NCBI RefSeq assembly: GCF_905115235.1
Contig: NC_051849.1
Location: forward strand, 134,956,712 to 135,020,711
Source of the DNA: Hermetia illucens
Lineage: Eukaryota > Arthropoda > Insecta > Diptera > Stratiomyidae
DNA: 64,000 bases
Direction of reading: 5' to 3'
In this document: in pieces, positions 45,230-57,251 of the stretch
Numbering within the stretch: position 1 is the first letter of the stretch
How the letters are laid out: each line of letters opens with the position of its first letter
Translations under genes and position numbers: made by a program
The notes under the pieces: model-generated
The model's database searches: none
The model's input: only the letters and a program-made list of their open reading frames with translations
What the model was told of the DNA's origin: nothing

Positions 45230-46338
45230 AAGGAGACCCATAAAACTTTATTAAAATCGATTCTTTGTCTGTCTGTCCACTGGGGCTCCCCATACATGTG
45301 AAGGCGAGGTGTAATTTTTTTTTCACCAAATATGGTCATATGGCGTATCAAATGAAACGGCTCGATTAGTACTTTTTGAAAATGATCTTGTGATATTGAA
45401 TGAAACATAGAGGAGTGAGAGCTCAAAAGGTCTCGTCCTAAGAATCTATCCAATCAAAAAATCTGAAAAAAAATCACAGTGGTGCATCTCTACGAAATCT
45501 AGGACTCAAAATACATCCGGTTCCGATATCTATCTTCTATCTATCTTCATCCTGGAAGTGCAATATTTGGCGTTGGAAAATCCAACTATTATTAACAACA
45601 TTGTAGAAATGAATTTTGTTTTGGGATGAGCTTGTCCTTAGCCCACCAAATACTGATGGCGGGCTGCACATATTTGAGAAGCAACTTCTGCTATTCAGTG
45701 CGCGGACTACTCTTTCGTGGGCGAGCGCTTGGTACTTTTAAAAATTTTTAAATATTGGCGATGCGGTTTCGATCGCAGGGCAGAGGCGATCCCATCAGAT
45801 GGTGGGCTAAGGACAAGCTCATCCCAAAACAAAATTCATTTTTATTAGCCCTAACCAGTTGTAGGTTCAAACAAATGCGATTTTCGGTCGTTGTAATTCA
45901 TACCCTTGGCGGGTTTTGAATTGCATATAACGAGCCAATTGCCACCTGGAATTATTTTGTTTTAGTTTTTTAGTCATTTGTATATGTATATCAATTACTC
46001 CAAACAGATATGTATATATGTATACAGTATATACGCGCTAATGAAATTTGCGGGTAGTGTCTAATTCAGATAAATATATTTGTTCATTAAGCCAGCCGTA
46101 GTTAATATAGGTACTATATATGTACATATGTATGCTTTTCAGGACGAAGTAAATCGGAAATATGGGTACGATCAGTTTATATACGAGCATGTATATGTAA
46201 AGTATTCGGTAAAAGGCAGTTTACTTGTTTTATTTGTATCTATGTCTGTTTGGAAAAATATGAAGGAATATGTTGGATTTGTTGCTATATACGGATGGAA
46301 AAATATGCGTAGAAGTTTCTCACATAAGATGAACCCAT
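45230..46338 (+). repeat. DLE copy with MITE inside, tail missing
   Basis: It starts near TAAAACTTTATTAAAATCGA, followed by TTTGTCTGTCTGTCC, and carries the CCCCATACATGTGAAGG block. It ends in CACATAAGATGAACC at 46320-46334 but lacks the terminal hairpin tail. A 235-bp inverted-repeat element interrupts it at 45607-45841. About 110 bp after that match no other DLE copy. Confidence 0.7.
45607..45841. mobile_element. MITE with perfect 42-bp terminal inverted repeats
   Basis: The left arm 45607-45648 and right arm 45800-45841 are exact reverse complements, starting AAATGAATTTTGTTTTGGGA and reaching GGACAAGC/GCTTGTCC and the CCCACCA end. The 151-bp centre is non-coding. Perfect arms suggest recent insertion. 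No target duplication could be fixed, and the superfamily is unknown. Confidence 0.85.
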
Positions 46339-47403
46339 GATGATTTTTTTGTTAATAAAAAATTTTATCTTTTCGATCGTTTTATATGTAAATTTTAGAG
46401 TCTTGAATTATGATAGAACATTTTTATTTAACGCATTGATAATTGTTTGTATTGGGTGGTTGGTGGGAAGCACATCTCCATTTGTGGTAATCTAGTACCA
46501 AAAATTCAAAAGTTTTCTTATTCTGTAGACTTGCTTCTATAGTTCGAACCACGATTATAATTTTACCATAATCGTGGTTCAGACCAGGACTACTGATGTG
46601 TAGATGTTGTGTAAAAATCTCCATGTCTTTGCGACATATGCAGCATTTCCTGCCCCTTCTCCAAGGTCAATCTGACAGGAGAATGCACTTATAAATATGC
46701 AATATTTCTTCATTTTCTCACATTTTACCACCCCTTTCTCAATATAAGTCCTTCAATTTCATAATTCCCATCTCCAGATACATTTATATCCAACATTTAA
46801 CATTTCAAATCATTGATTTTATTTATTTTAAAATAACCTAATAATTGCTAGTTTTCCTCTAAACCCTAAAATCCATTTCCATTTTATGTTTATACTTGCA
46901 CAAAAGATTGTAATTTTCGCAACGCTATGCCTCTACCGTAGAGAAAAGATCATCATTGGATGGGGGCCTAACCGTTTTTTGCTTCTGGACGGGGCATTGT
47001 ATAATGGTTTTTCTAAAAACAGACAAATTTTATGTAAATCTGCTTGGAATTTGAAGTGTAAGGTTGGGATCAGCAAGAGAATAATTAGCAAAACCCGGAG
47101 CGGCTGATGAGGTCTAGGAATTGATCAGCTGGATTCGGTGGAGGAGTCGTTCTCGCCTTTGGAGGGTGAGGAGCTGATACGAAATGATGAAAAGAAAACT
47201 AGCAATTTAATTGCAGAAAGAAATTGGTTAAAATCTAAATTGTATTTCTGATAATATTTTATATTCATGTGAACCAACGTTAGAACTCTGGGTGAGAGGT
47301 ATTCAATCTGCTTCTAGTATGTCTAATAATGATTTTATCATATTATTTTGATTTATTTATTTCATGCCATTTTTTTTTATTTCTTTTGATTTTATTTTCT
47401 TTC
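46339..47403. other. Unassigned sequence with one strong hairpin
   Basis: No gene is recognised. A perfect inverted repeat lies at 46546-46580. The frame at 46886-47107 has no recognisable motif. Confidence 0.35.
46546..46580. repeat. Perfect 13-bp hairpin
   Basis: GAACCACGATTAT and ATAATCGTGGTTC flank a 9-base loop. It could be the closed-up remains of a small palindromic element or an RNA hairpin. No other copy was seen in the window. Confidence 0.7.
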
Positions 47404-47815
47404 TATCAGGTGGGCTAAAAGGTGCCAACATAAGAAACACATTTTTTGATAAAATTTGATTTTATTATTCAATATAGTTGCCTTCGAGGGCGATACAACG
47501 TTATAGTGTCATACAATTTTTAGATACCAGTTTTATAGTCCGATTTGTCTTTAGCCTCAAAATAGGTAATTTTTCCATCGCTTTCGTTGATTTGTGACAC
47601 GGTGCATCGCCTTGATGAGGCAGCACTTTTTCTTCAATGGGGCCGTTTTCCGCGATTTCACCCTTTCAAACGCACCAAATAACGCTATGTAATAGTCGCT
47701 GTTGATGGTTTTTCCCTTCTTAAGATAGTCGGTTAATATTATACCATGTCGCATCCCAAAATATTGATGCCATAGCCTTACTAAGAATGGCACTAGGTGC
47801 TTGATGGTATCCCGA
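47404..47815 (-). mobile_element. mariner 3' half
   Basis: On -, the transposase reads YFGMRHGIILTDYLKKGKTI, NSDYYIALFGAFERVKSRKT, then KKKCCLIKAMHRVTNQ (the HQDNA.CH catalytic stretch, degraded). The C terminus RCIALEGNYIE is followed by a stop. The element ends in AAAATGTGTTTCTTATGTTG and GCACCTTTTAGCCCAC, a mariner-like terminal repeat. The 5' half is missing and an R1-type LINE begins right at the break. Confidence 0.78.
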
Positions 47816-47819
47816 CCGA

Positions 47820-48950
47820 AAGTTAACAAACTGGTGTTCCGCCAACGGCTAGAATTGCTGCTCGAGGCGTTCCGCGCTTACTTGAAGAACTGCATTTTTT
47901 CCTTGCCGCTGGAAGGTAGCGAAACTTCCACTGATCACCAAGGAAAAAAGGGACCCGGGGCCTGCCGCCTGCGTACCCTTCGACGTGTATGCTTGAAAAG
48001 CTCATCAAAAGTAGACTCACTGAAGCGATCCACGCTGCAGGGCGGGAACTGCCCCAAGGCAGTTCGGGTTCAGACCAGGGAAGTTGCTGCTATGGAGGTC
48101 GTGGGTGCGGTTTATCGAGCCGAGGCACGCAGACGCCGATCCCGACGGATAGTGCTCCTCATAACGCTTGATGTCAGAAATAACTTCCATTCCGTAAGAT
48201 GGGCAAATATGTTAGGCACATAAGAAAACTCATTGCACGTGCCAAGCTATCTCTTGCGGATATTGAGGGATTATCTGAAAGACCGCTCCTTACTCTATGA
48301 GATGCCAGAGAGCCAGAGGAGGATGGAGATCATGTCGGAATAGGAAAAGGATCCATCCTGGGGCCGGACCTTTGGGACACTTCTTACGTCTGCTAAGACA
48401 AAACTGTCAGCCTTGCGTTGGAAGAAAGCGAAATAATCATTTTGACCAGAAAGAGAGGCCCGAAACTGCGTCCCATATCGATCGGCGAGTTGACTATAGA
48501 GTCAAAACCTGCTGTTAAATACTTTGGTTTAATGCTTGACTCGAAGATGAACTTCTTCGAGTAAATCAAAGTAGCAGCGGGCAGGGCCTGAAGCAATCTA
48601 CAGCCGTAAGGGAGAAAATTTAATAGAGGGATTGCCCGTAAAGAACCTCAACGCGCCCTTACCGAGTGGGAGCTTTCTTGGCGAAACGAACTATGAAGCA
48701 AATGGAGTGCGGGGCTCAACGACAATTAAGATCCCTGGCTGAACCGAACATATGATGAGATTGATTACTTTCTTACTTAACTTCTAAGTGGGCATGGAGG
48801 TTTTCAGTTTTACCTGCGCAAGATTAGGAAGGTGCGATCTCCTGATTGTGTGTTTTGCAATGGAGTGGCGAACGACGGTGAACACCCCTATTTCTCTTGT
48901 TCAAGTTGTTCAAGGTGGGATGCCTTTTGTCAGTAGAGAATAATTAGCGA
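47820..48950 (+). mobile_element. R1-type LINE polymerase remnant
   Basis: The plus strand reads RT motifs in shifting frames: RLRTLRRVCLKSSSKVDSLK (as SYRP..ML...LEK), SRRIVLLITLDVRNNFHSVR (RT motif A), YLLRILRDYLKDRSLLYEMP, then KRGPKLRPISIGELTIESKP and AVKYFG. The C-terminal knuckle reads CVFCNGVANDGEHPYFSC near 48855-48905. The YADD box is deleted. It is the same broad clade as the element at 61.3-63.0 kb. Confidence 0.75.
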
Positions 48951-49187
48951 GGAGTAGCAATGATTGGGAACAACCGGATTTAAACTGAAATGATAATTTT
49001 TATTTTCAGTTCCAAAACAATAAATGAGTTAATTGACTATTTAGTTTCAGTTCCAAGGAAAAAGTCACAAATCTAATGTGAGAGATTTGACGAGTCTAAG
49101 CTAAACTTATGTAAATCTTGCCAACAACGATTCTTGTTTGTTGTTCTTTAGTTCCGATAAGCTATGCATTCTTATTGGAATTCGGCA
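48951..49187. other. Unassigned sequence
   Basis: No recognised feature is present. TTTTCAGTTCCAA occurs twice about 40 bp apart (near 49003 and 49046). Confidence 0.3.
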
Positions 49188-49500
49188 TTAGTTTTGTGTG
49201 AAACAAAACCTTATTAAAATCGATATCAAGTGAAATTATTATTTCTGATATGTGTGAAGTAAAACAGGTCTCATCCTCAGAACCTATCCAACCGAAAAAT
49301 CTGAAAAAAATCCCAGTGTTGCGTCTATATGAAATCTAGGCCTCAAATTATATCTCGTTCCAAGTGTATGACGTCATCATCATATGAAGTGAACTTATAT
49401 GAACGGCGGGGTCCATGGAGACGTTTTAGTTTTCCTTTTTTGGCTTTTTTTTAGTTATTTGCTAATAAAGCTTGCGGGTAGTAAACAATAGACATGTTTA
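49188..49500 (+). repeat. DLE copy, internally deleted
   Basis: It starts GTTTTGTGTGAAACAAAACC and TTATTAAAATCGATAT, and carries the AACAGGTCTCATCCTCAGAA block and GTATGACGTCATCATCATAT. It breaks off after the GCGGGTAGT block near 49480. It lacks the microsatellite part and the tail. Confidence 0.65.
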
Positions 49501-50606
49501 AGCGATTTGGCCAAATTTCCTCCAGCAGTCGCATCTTTGGAGCCAACCCAATGAAAACAAGTCTGCTTGCGCATTTAACGTCTTCCGTCGTTACATCACA
49601 TGCTATGCATGCCAAATGGTGTATTAGGCCTCGACATGACTCTCTTCCGTATCATCACTTCGCAACACAACAGCAGGTGTCGATTTGCCACAAACAACAA
49701 AATACATAATAATAAACAAGTTTTATTGTGTTGTGTACAAGAACACTTTCGAACCAATATGTAAACACGGAAGGGTCAAAGATAGGTCAATTAAAGAATG
49801 ACATTACTTTTAATTTTTAGTATTTAAGAAGTCTCTGGAAAGAGCTAAAGTGTTCTAATCGAGAACACTTTATTACGCGCGGTCACTCTTTAATTCGCTT
49901 ATTAGGATTAATTAGAAAATTGTCAAAAAGTAGAATATTGTTGCTTTTTGGAAATTTTTTCTGTTTCAGAAGCTTTGAATACCCCATCGTTCCGCAGTTA
50001 AGTTTCGGCAGCCCGTACTCTAATATTTATTTTCTTAGGAACAAGATCGTGCCATAAACATAGAGATAATAATTTTATATTTATTTTCTTAGCGACTGGA
50101 TGTACATGTGCATATTTATTTGTCTGCAAAATTTGATGGCAGGACTAATTGTTCACCCACGAAGATGATGTGGTGACGTAAGTCATGATATGTCATACTA
50201 TACAGATAGATACGTACTCCGCCTTCAGAATACTTTTAAAATTGAAAATGAACGTTATTTCTTTATTTTGTCGTGCTCACCTCGACGGACTCAACTCGAC
50301 TTCAACCTCTTGTACATTTCTTAAAAACTTATATTCTAAGTAGCATATCTTGAGAACCAAATCGGAATTTGTGTATTATAGAAAGCGAAAATTATAACAA
50401 TTGCTATTTAGTCTGAAATTTGATATCTATATGATAAGAATTTGAATGAATGTCGTGACATAAAATACACATCTCCAAGAGTCTAGAAGATGTTTATTTC
50501 ATTAAAGATTTTGAAAGATGAGAGCTAGATAAGATTTTTATGTAAGAATTTGTAGGGAATGGTATTAATTGAAGTGGTATCGAATTAGATAAGTGGGATA
50601 AAAATG
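49501..50606. other. 1.1 kb without a recognised gene
   Basis: No coding signal is present. A hairpin TAAAGTGTTCT/AGAACACTTTA with a 5-base loop lies at 49846-49872, and AAGAACACTTTCGAA nearby (about 49739) repeats one arm. Confidence 0.4.
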
Positions 50607-51699
50607 TATCATCATCATCAACGGCGCAACAACCGGTATCCGGTCTAGGCCTGCCTTGACAAGGAACTCCAGACATCCCGGTTTTGCGCCGAAGTCCACC
50701 AACTCGATATCCCTAAAAGCTGTCTGGCGTTCTGGCCTACGCAATCGCTCCATCTTAGGCAGGGTTTGCCTCGTCTTCTTTTTCTACCATAGATATTGCC
50801 CTTATACACTTTCCGGGCTGGATCAACATGATCCATACGGATTAAGTGACCCGCCCACCGTAACCTATTTTATCCACAACCGAACGGTCATGGTATCACT
50901 CATAGATTTTGTCGTTATGTAGGCTACGGAATCGTCCATCCTCATGTAGGGGGCCAAAAATTCTTCGGAGGATTCTTCCCTCGAACGCGGCCAAGAGTTC
51001 GCAATTCTTCTTGTTAAGAACCCAAGTCTCCGAGGAATACTTGAAGACTGGCAAGATCATTGTCTTGTACAGTAGGAGCTTTGGCCCTATGGTGAGGCGT
51101 TTCGAGCGGAACAGTTTTTGTAAGCTAAAATAGGCTCATCATCGTAGCTGTTATCGGTTGTGATTTTCGACCCTAGATAGGAGAAATTGTCAACGGTCTC
51201 AAAGTTGTATTCTCCTATCTTTATTCTTCTCGTTTGACCTGTGCGGTTCGATGTTGTTGGTTGGTTGGTTTTTGGTGCTGACGTTGCCACCATATACTCT
51301 GTCTTGCCTTTATTGATGTGCAACCCAAGATCTTGCGACACTTGCTCGATCTGGATGAAGGCAGTTTGTACGTCTCGGGTGGTTCTTTCCATGATGTCCA
51401 TATCGTCAGCATAGGCCAGTAGTTGGGTGGATTTAAAGAGGATCGTACCTCTTGCATTTCCATCAGCATCACGGATCACTTTCTGCAGGGCCAGATTAAA
51501 GAGGACGCATGATAGAGCATCCCTTTGTCGTAGACCGTTGTTGATGTCGAATGGTCTTGAGAGTGATCCTGCTGCTTTTATCTGGCCTCGCACATTGATC
51601 AGGGTCAGCCTAGTGAGTCTTATTAATTTCGTCGGGATACCGAATTCTCTCATGGCCGTGTACAATTTTACCTTGGCTATGCTATCGTAGGCGGCTTTA
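50607..51699 (-). mobile_element. RTE-A LINE copy 4, 5'-truncated
   Basis: On -, the frame 51087-51665 is open for 192 residues of RT: MYTAMREFGIPTKLIRLTRL, DINNGLRQRDALSCVLFNLA, LLAYADDMDIMERTTRDVQT (catalytic box intact), then FETVDNFSYLGSKITTDNSY. The C-terminal region follows. The 3' end at 50607-50640 (on -) reads CCGGTTGTTGCGCCGTTGAT plus GATGATGAT. This is the best-preserved RTE-A polymerase core in the window. Confidence 0.88.
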
Positions 51700-52403
51700 A
51701 TAAGGCGGAATAAGATGTATTGATAAAAATAAAACTAGGTAGCTTTCTCCGACTACAATATATTTTAAAGCCCATATTGGAATGTGGCTTAACTATATTT
51801 GAATTAAGATGTGACAATTGCTAGGATTCCATTAGGATCGTTTAGTCAAAATTTAAAAGGACATTTCAAAGCGTTTATTTTCAATTTCGGAGATGTATGT
51901 AACTATTTGTTTATTTGTTCCAGAATTAAATTCTATGAGTTGTTTATAGTAGCCGATTTGTAATGGATATACTTTAGTTGTTGTTGTGAACTGTTCTTTC
52001 TTACCGCCGATTCCCACTGTTAATTAGTTGTACGTGTTTATATTAATTCTTAAAGAAAGGATTTTAACGTGGATGCACGTTTAAGAAACATTTTACCTGA
52101 AAGAACCCTAATCCCTCTGGTCTATCTTATTCTTTTTGTTAAGTTATTCTTTGGCAAGTAGGCGATGGATGTGCGTGTAGGTGAATTCCCGTGTAGCACA
52201 TGCCTTGTAATTAAAAATTTCGTTCTGCATTAACGAAACCTAATTAACGTGTGGGTATTGCTCAAATAGGTATTTCGTTTATTTAAAAAATGTATTTGCA
52301 ACCTACCGGGACTCTGTAACGTTGCCTTGCGTTTTCTGAAAATGAGAAATTATGGTGAAACTGGTCCTTTGTTTCATCTTAAAATTAATTAAGATGGAAC
52401 CCG
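51700..52403. other. Unassigned AT-rich sequence
   Basis: No gene or repeat family was recognised. Confidence 0.35.
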
Positions 52404-52715
52404 AAATCAAAGGAAAATCATTTAGGATACGATAACCAGCAATTCGCTCAATATTCCGTTAATTTCTTTGTATTTATAAACATTGAATTAAATTAAATTA
52501 TGCACACATAAAAATAAGAAGTTGATCCACCAAATTTCAATTAACTTATTGGTGAAAGATGACACAGATACGTTTTTATGTTTATTACCGCACTTCCTCT
52601 ATGTTCATTATTACCTTGCTAAGCGGCATGAATCATAAAGACTGTTTTATTGCATTGCAAACATTCGGTATCAAAAACAACGGTGCCACAACAATGGCTA
52701 ATGATAGCCGGAGGT
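52404..52715. repeat. Left arm of a large inverted duplication
   Basis: It matches the reverse complement of 54344-54657 over its whole length with scattered mismatches and small indels (by eye roughly 85-90% identical). Shared landmarks include TGCACACATAAAAATAAGAA, GTTGATCCAC and AACGGTGCCACAACAATGGC. A conserved open stretch read on - gives AIISHCCGTVVFDTECLQCN, too short to name. Confidence 0.85.
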
Positions 52716-54160
52716 CTCTGTGAATTTTGTATATTTTTGCATTTTGAATCGAAAAAAAGAGAAATTTCTGAATGGAAATCGCATTTGAATGGCATCTATC
52801 TTCCGTAATCTCAAGCAAATTCTATTTGGAAGCTGACGATCATTCATGAAACGTGCGAATTTCATTCCAAAAGTTGAAAATTTAAAGTGTACGTTTCATT
52901 ATTTACTCGAGTGCAAATAAAAAGTAAACAAAGGTAATACAGCGAAACGTGAGTTTCGAAAGGCAATGGAAGCGGAAATTTTATTTGAAAAGGTTTAGTT
53001 TATCTCGAAGTAATTGCGCTTTTATTGAAAAATTAACAGAAATGGGATCAGTTTCTGTATAAAAAGCGTCTCTTACGGCAAAGTTTAAATGTAATGGCTG
53101 AAATTGTATTATATATGCAGATATGCATCATTTATGTGTTCGCCATTCAAAGTTTCCTCTTTACTCGAAAGTGGTTGTGATAGTAGGAAAAAAACCCAAC
53201 GATACAGTGAGAAAAAACACTTTTCGTAAGAACAATAAGAGCGAGAGTATTAAATAAAGGTTATTATTATTTTTTTTATACACCAAAACAAATTAAAACA
53301 AGAAATAAACAACGAGTTGAAAATTTGTAATTGTTAATCTATCCTGCTAGTATTAATAATCATGGTCAGTAAAATAAAAAAAAAAGATCATATATAACGT
53401 CTCTATCCGTCAACTTCCCAATAAAATGTTCATTGCTGGAAATGAGGTATAAAGCCAATCGAAGACTGAATGAAGGTGAGTTATGCTTTTACTAGATTTA
53501 TAACCGATATGAAGAATATAAATAATAAAATCAATTTAAGATAGATAGTTTTCAGTTTATAGAATTATTATACTATTAATTATTTAATTAATTTACTATG
53601 CACTTCATTTCGTTCAAAATGCCAAACGGTCCAAATTATACCGGATTGGCGCCAAACATTTTGACGATACCTACCCATTTAGTAATATCATATAATTCAT
53701 TCGATGAACTTTTGCTATTCTGGCACTAACGCCGTGCTCTCCTATATAGCGAAAAGTAGTTTCACGTGTTCACTTATCCATAGACAGAAAACGTGCCAAT
53801 TTCACCAATACATTGGCAGGTCCGGGCGGGATGTCAAACACAGCTGATCCGATTTTCGTTATATCTCACTCATGCTTAAGGGCAGAGCGATTTAAATTCG
53901 TATATACTCACTCTGATTTCCCTTTTTTGAGGGGCAAGAGGGAATGTGCTAGCTGTATAGTATCTACCTGTGGACGCGACGATGGACACTCCTCGGGATC
54001 TCGCAACGAAATGAAAATGCAGGATCGGTTGTTGCGTGTATGGTAAACGACCCGTAACCTAGTTACCAATTTGGTTGCGCATATGTCACCGCTATTACAT
54101 CAATTCAAATGCACACATACAAATTATGTATTCATCGCCATCTGGTAACAGAAGATGTTT
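52716..54160. other. Spacer between inverted arms
   Basis: This stretch is largely non-coding. The frame at 53813-54046 is open and cysteine-containing but matches no family I recognise. No named repeat was found. Confidence 0.35.
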
Positions 54161-54164
54161 GTTT

Positions 54165-54327
54165 ATGTATGTACATATGCGCATCTTGGAGTTTGGAAAA
54201 ATATGACGGAGTATTTTATATTCTAAGCTATGTACAAATGGAAAATCGTGCATAGAGAGTTTCTCACATAAGATGAACACAAGACCTTCATACCCGAAGC
54301 GCCCAGCTTCCGGGATCCCAACTTGTT
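54165..54327 (+). repeat. DLE tail fragment
   Basis: It contains GGAGTTTGGAAAAATATGAC, the CACATAAGATGAACAC block and the hairpin tail GAAGCGCCCAGCTTC followed by CCCAACTTGTTT. The rest of the element is missing. It directly precedes the right arm of the inverted duplication. Confidence 0.75.
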
Positions 54328-54343
54328 TTCTAACTGTCAACAT

Positions 54344-54657
54344 ACCTCCGGCTATAAGCCATTGTTGTGGCACCGTTGTTTTTAATAACAGATGCTTCCA
54401 TTGCAATGAAACGATCTTTATGGAAGGATTTATGCGGCTTAGCAAGATAATAATGCACATAGAGGAAGTACAGATATAAACATAAAAACATATCTATGGG
54501 ATCTTTCACCAATAGCTTAATTAGAATTTCGTGGATCAACTTCTTATTTTTATGTGTGCATAATTTAATTTAATTCAATGCTTATAAACTCAAAGAAATT
54601 AACAGAATATTGAGCGAATTGGTAATTATCGTGTTCTAAATGGTTTTGTGTGATTTG
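54344..54657. repeat. Right arm of a large inverted duplication
   Basis: Reverse complement of 52404-52715. It lies exactly between a DLE tail and a DLE subfamily-B copy, so DLE activity may have been involved in moving it. Confidence 0.85.
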
Positions 54658-55172
54658 GATGGAAGGTCTCGATAAAGTACTTTCCGAAGCCGGTCTTAGT
54701 TTTGACATTTGTTGGAAAGGTGGTGAGCGCGGAGGGTCGAAAGTGATCATTTCTTTAACGGACCCATTCTCAGACACTACTCTAACCAAAAAATTTGAAA
54801 CGAATCACGAGGCTACCACTATATGGTACCTAGGCTCGGAAATAACCTCCATACCGATATCTGTTCAAATAAAGTTAATAATAGTATATTACTATAATTT
54901 TTAGTAATTGGCTGCTAAACCCCCTTTAAGTTCATTCTAGCACCACGAAATTTTGCAACAATATAGGGTATAATAGGAGCATGATTCTACCAAGTTTGCT
55001 GAAAATCACACTATTACTAACAAAGTTATAATAGATCAAATTTGTCGCTTCTTTGCAAATGAATGTCATTATCACCTGAATGCAATATATGCGTGTATTA
55101 CGTGCTAGGTACTAATGTCTTTATAAATGAAATACACAAAACGTCCAGCTTCCGGTTTCCCGACTTGTTTGT
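54658..55172 (+). repeat. DLE subfamily-B copy, 5'-truncated
   Basis: It shares GGAAGGTCTCGATAAAGTAC, GGTCGAAAGTGATCATTTCT and TAACGGACCCATTCTCAGA with 5753-6105. It ends with GTCCAGCTTCCGGTTTCCCG and ACTTGTTTG, the family tail. Confidence 0.7.
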
Positions 55173-55230
55173 TTATTATTTTTCGTTTATTTTCTTATTT
55201 TCTTTTGCCCTTGTGACAATTTCCCGACAG

Positions 55231-55463
55231 TGTCCGGACAGCTGAGTGGTTAGAACACTAAACTGTCGTACGGAAGGTCTCATTGGTTGCAGCGGGGATC
55301 GTATTGAAACTTGATGTCGGATACCAGTCGACTCAGCTGTGAATGAGTCCAAGTTAGGGTAATAATCTCGGGCGGCGCAATGCTGACCACATAACCTCCT
55401 ATAGGGTGCTGTAATCCTGTAGTGTACCGCTATGCTTTAGCACACTTCAAGGCCCTGATCCAA
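55231..55463 (+). repeat. tRNA-derived SINE with target duplication
   Basis: It has the head TCCGGACAGCTGAGTGGTTA and a degraded B box. The body ends CAAGGCCCTGATCCAA and the ATT tail is missing. TTGTGACAATTT occurs at 55211-55222 and 55464-55475; 8 extra bases (CCCGACAG) separate the left repeat from the SINE head. Confidence 0.82.
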
Positions 55464-55479
55464 TTGTGACAATTTATAC

Positions 55480-57250
55480 TGAAACATCGTTTCTATTTTT
55501 CTATTTTGTGTTACTATTATCTTTAATTTTTGTTTTTAATATATGATACTAATATGAAGAGGAACTAAGTCTCCTCTCCTCCGCAAATCTGACTTCATGA
55601 AGAGGCGTCCTCCAATCTAATGGCCTAAGGGTGCTAAGGCAGAGCGGTAACCTCAAAGGCCCTCATAGCACATCAGAGGCAGGAAAAGCATCGATTGAGG
55701 GTGCGATCCGTTGTTAAGCTTTGTTCTCGGGCGCGGAGTATTACGGATCCAATTAATTTTTTATTTTCTTTTTTTCAAGTTTAGTTCGCGTGTTGATCTT
55801 TGGGCAGGCTCGTGCGAATTCCCGTGCTTGTTGAATGCATTTAGGTTCTGGTGCAGACCCAAACATCGGTGAAGGACATGTTAAGTTTTGTATAATGACA
55901 CGTGACGGATCGAAGTGTTCAAAGGACTCCATACTCACATATCGACGGAAGCTTCAATGTATGCGACGAATTGTCTCCGCCCACTCAGGATGATCTTTGA
56001 ATCATTGCCCATCGCATTTTGTCATTACACCACTAGCTGAAAAAATGTGGTTTCGAGAAAAATGCATTTCAAGTTTTCATTTTGTACGCATGTCCACAAG
56101 GTCCATGTTCTTCTATTTGCTGCAACTTTTAAATTTTTTTTGAATTTCAGGACACTCCCAAAATATTTTTCCGCCACATAAGAAGATGCCCTTAATTCTG
56201 TTTCGCTAGTGAACAACGCATTTTTTCTCGAGAAAAATTTGATGGAATGGTTTCAATATATTGATTTGTGCAGGTAATCATTTCAATAAACATGTTTTTA
56301 GCAGAAAGACACAACCATGTTTCAAGAGTATCTTTTAAACGTTTAATAATTCCTTTGTTACCAGGAAGTTTTGTTAACAACATCCGTTTTACTCGTTGGT
56401 CTCAAGAAGTTTTGTTTGTAAATTACGTTTTGCTTCTATTTTTCAATAATGTTAATAAATTACATTTTGGTTTTTTCACTAAGGATAACCCACGGCGTTT
56501 CCCAATTTTACTTCTTCTTGCGGCAATGGACTGATTGTACAGTCCCTGACTATTGAATTGGGACTACTACGATTTTTTTCAAAATTTTGTTTTTCTCTGC
56601 TTTTCGCGAAAGATACTTTACCATGCTTATTCGTAATAAATTTTTACATTTGCTAAGCCCACCCCTACACTCTTAATCTTTTTGGAGGACTTCAAAAAAT
56701 TCTCCTTACCAGAAAAACCTGTTGGTGGTGTGAAACTTCAAACATTCTCGATGGGATTATAGCCGGAAGAATTAGTTGATCAAGGTGAAATACTACTGCT
56801 TTGATGAAATGTTGGGAAAGATTATGCAGAGAAGTGTTCACAAATTCATTACACTTCAGACAATTGAAATGAGATATTAAAATTAGGTCCATCAGTTCCT
56901 GATATTGGATGCTATTGAAAATTTCGACCGATATCGACCCTTTTTCTAAGATCGGATTCCATGATCTTCATGGAAACTTCTTGAAACTGAAAAATGGTTT
57001 TGGCAGATTTTTGGATTCTTTTCGTGGTGCGATTTTGAAGTTAAAAAAAGTTATACCCCGGGAAATCACATTGATTAGCGAATCGTATTTGCTGTTGATG
57101 ATTACATCAAGCTTTCCATATTGCTCAACAGCGCTAAATTTGCAGTGTTTCAATTTCTATCCATAGGTATATAGTAGATGTAAATAAAAGGCAATCCATA
57201 TTCACCGAACCTACATCTTTTTCTTTCAGGCATACGAGTATAATCGGCAC
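55480..57250. other. 1.8 kb, possible decayed DNA transposon, no gene named
   Basis: The minus-strand frames 56192-56383 (KNMFIEMITCTNQYIE) and 56692-56892 look weakly like DNA-transposon coding sequence (the first faintly recalls piggyBac N-terminal regions). No catalytic motif or terminal repeats could be seen. The region is AT-rich. Confidence 0.25.
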
Positions 57251-57251
57251 A

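Noticed and set aside
55760-57170. piggyBac transposase remnant
   Set aside because: A weak resemblance over a few dozen residues only; no DDE catalytic motif or TTAA-flanked ends could be found.
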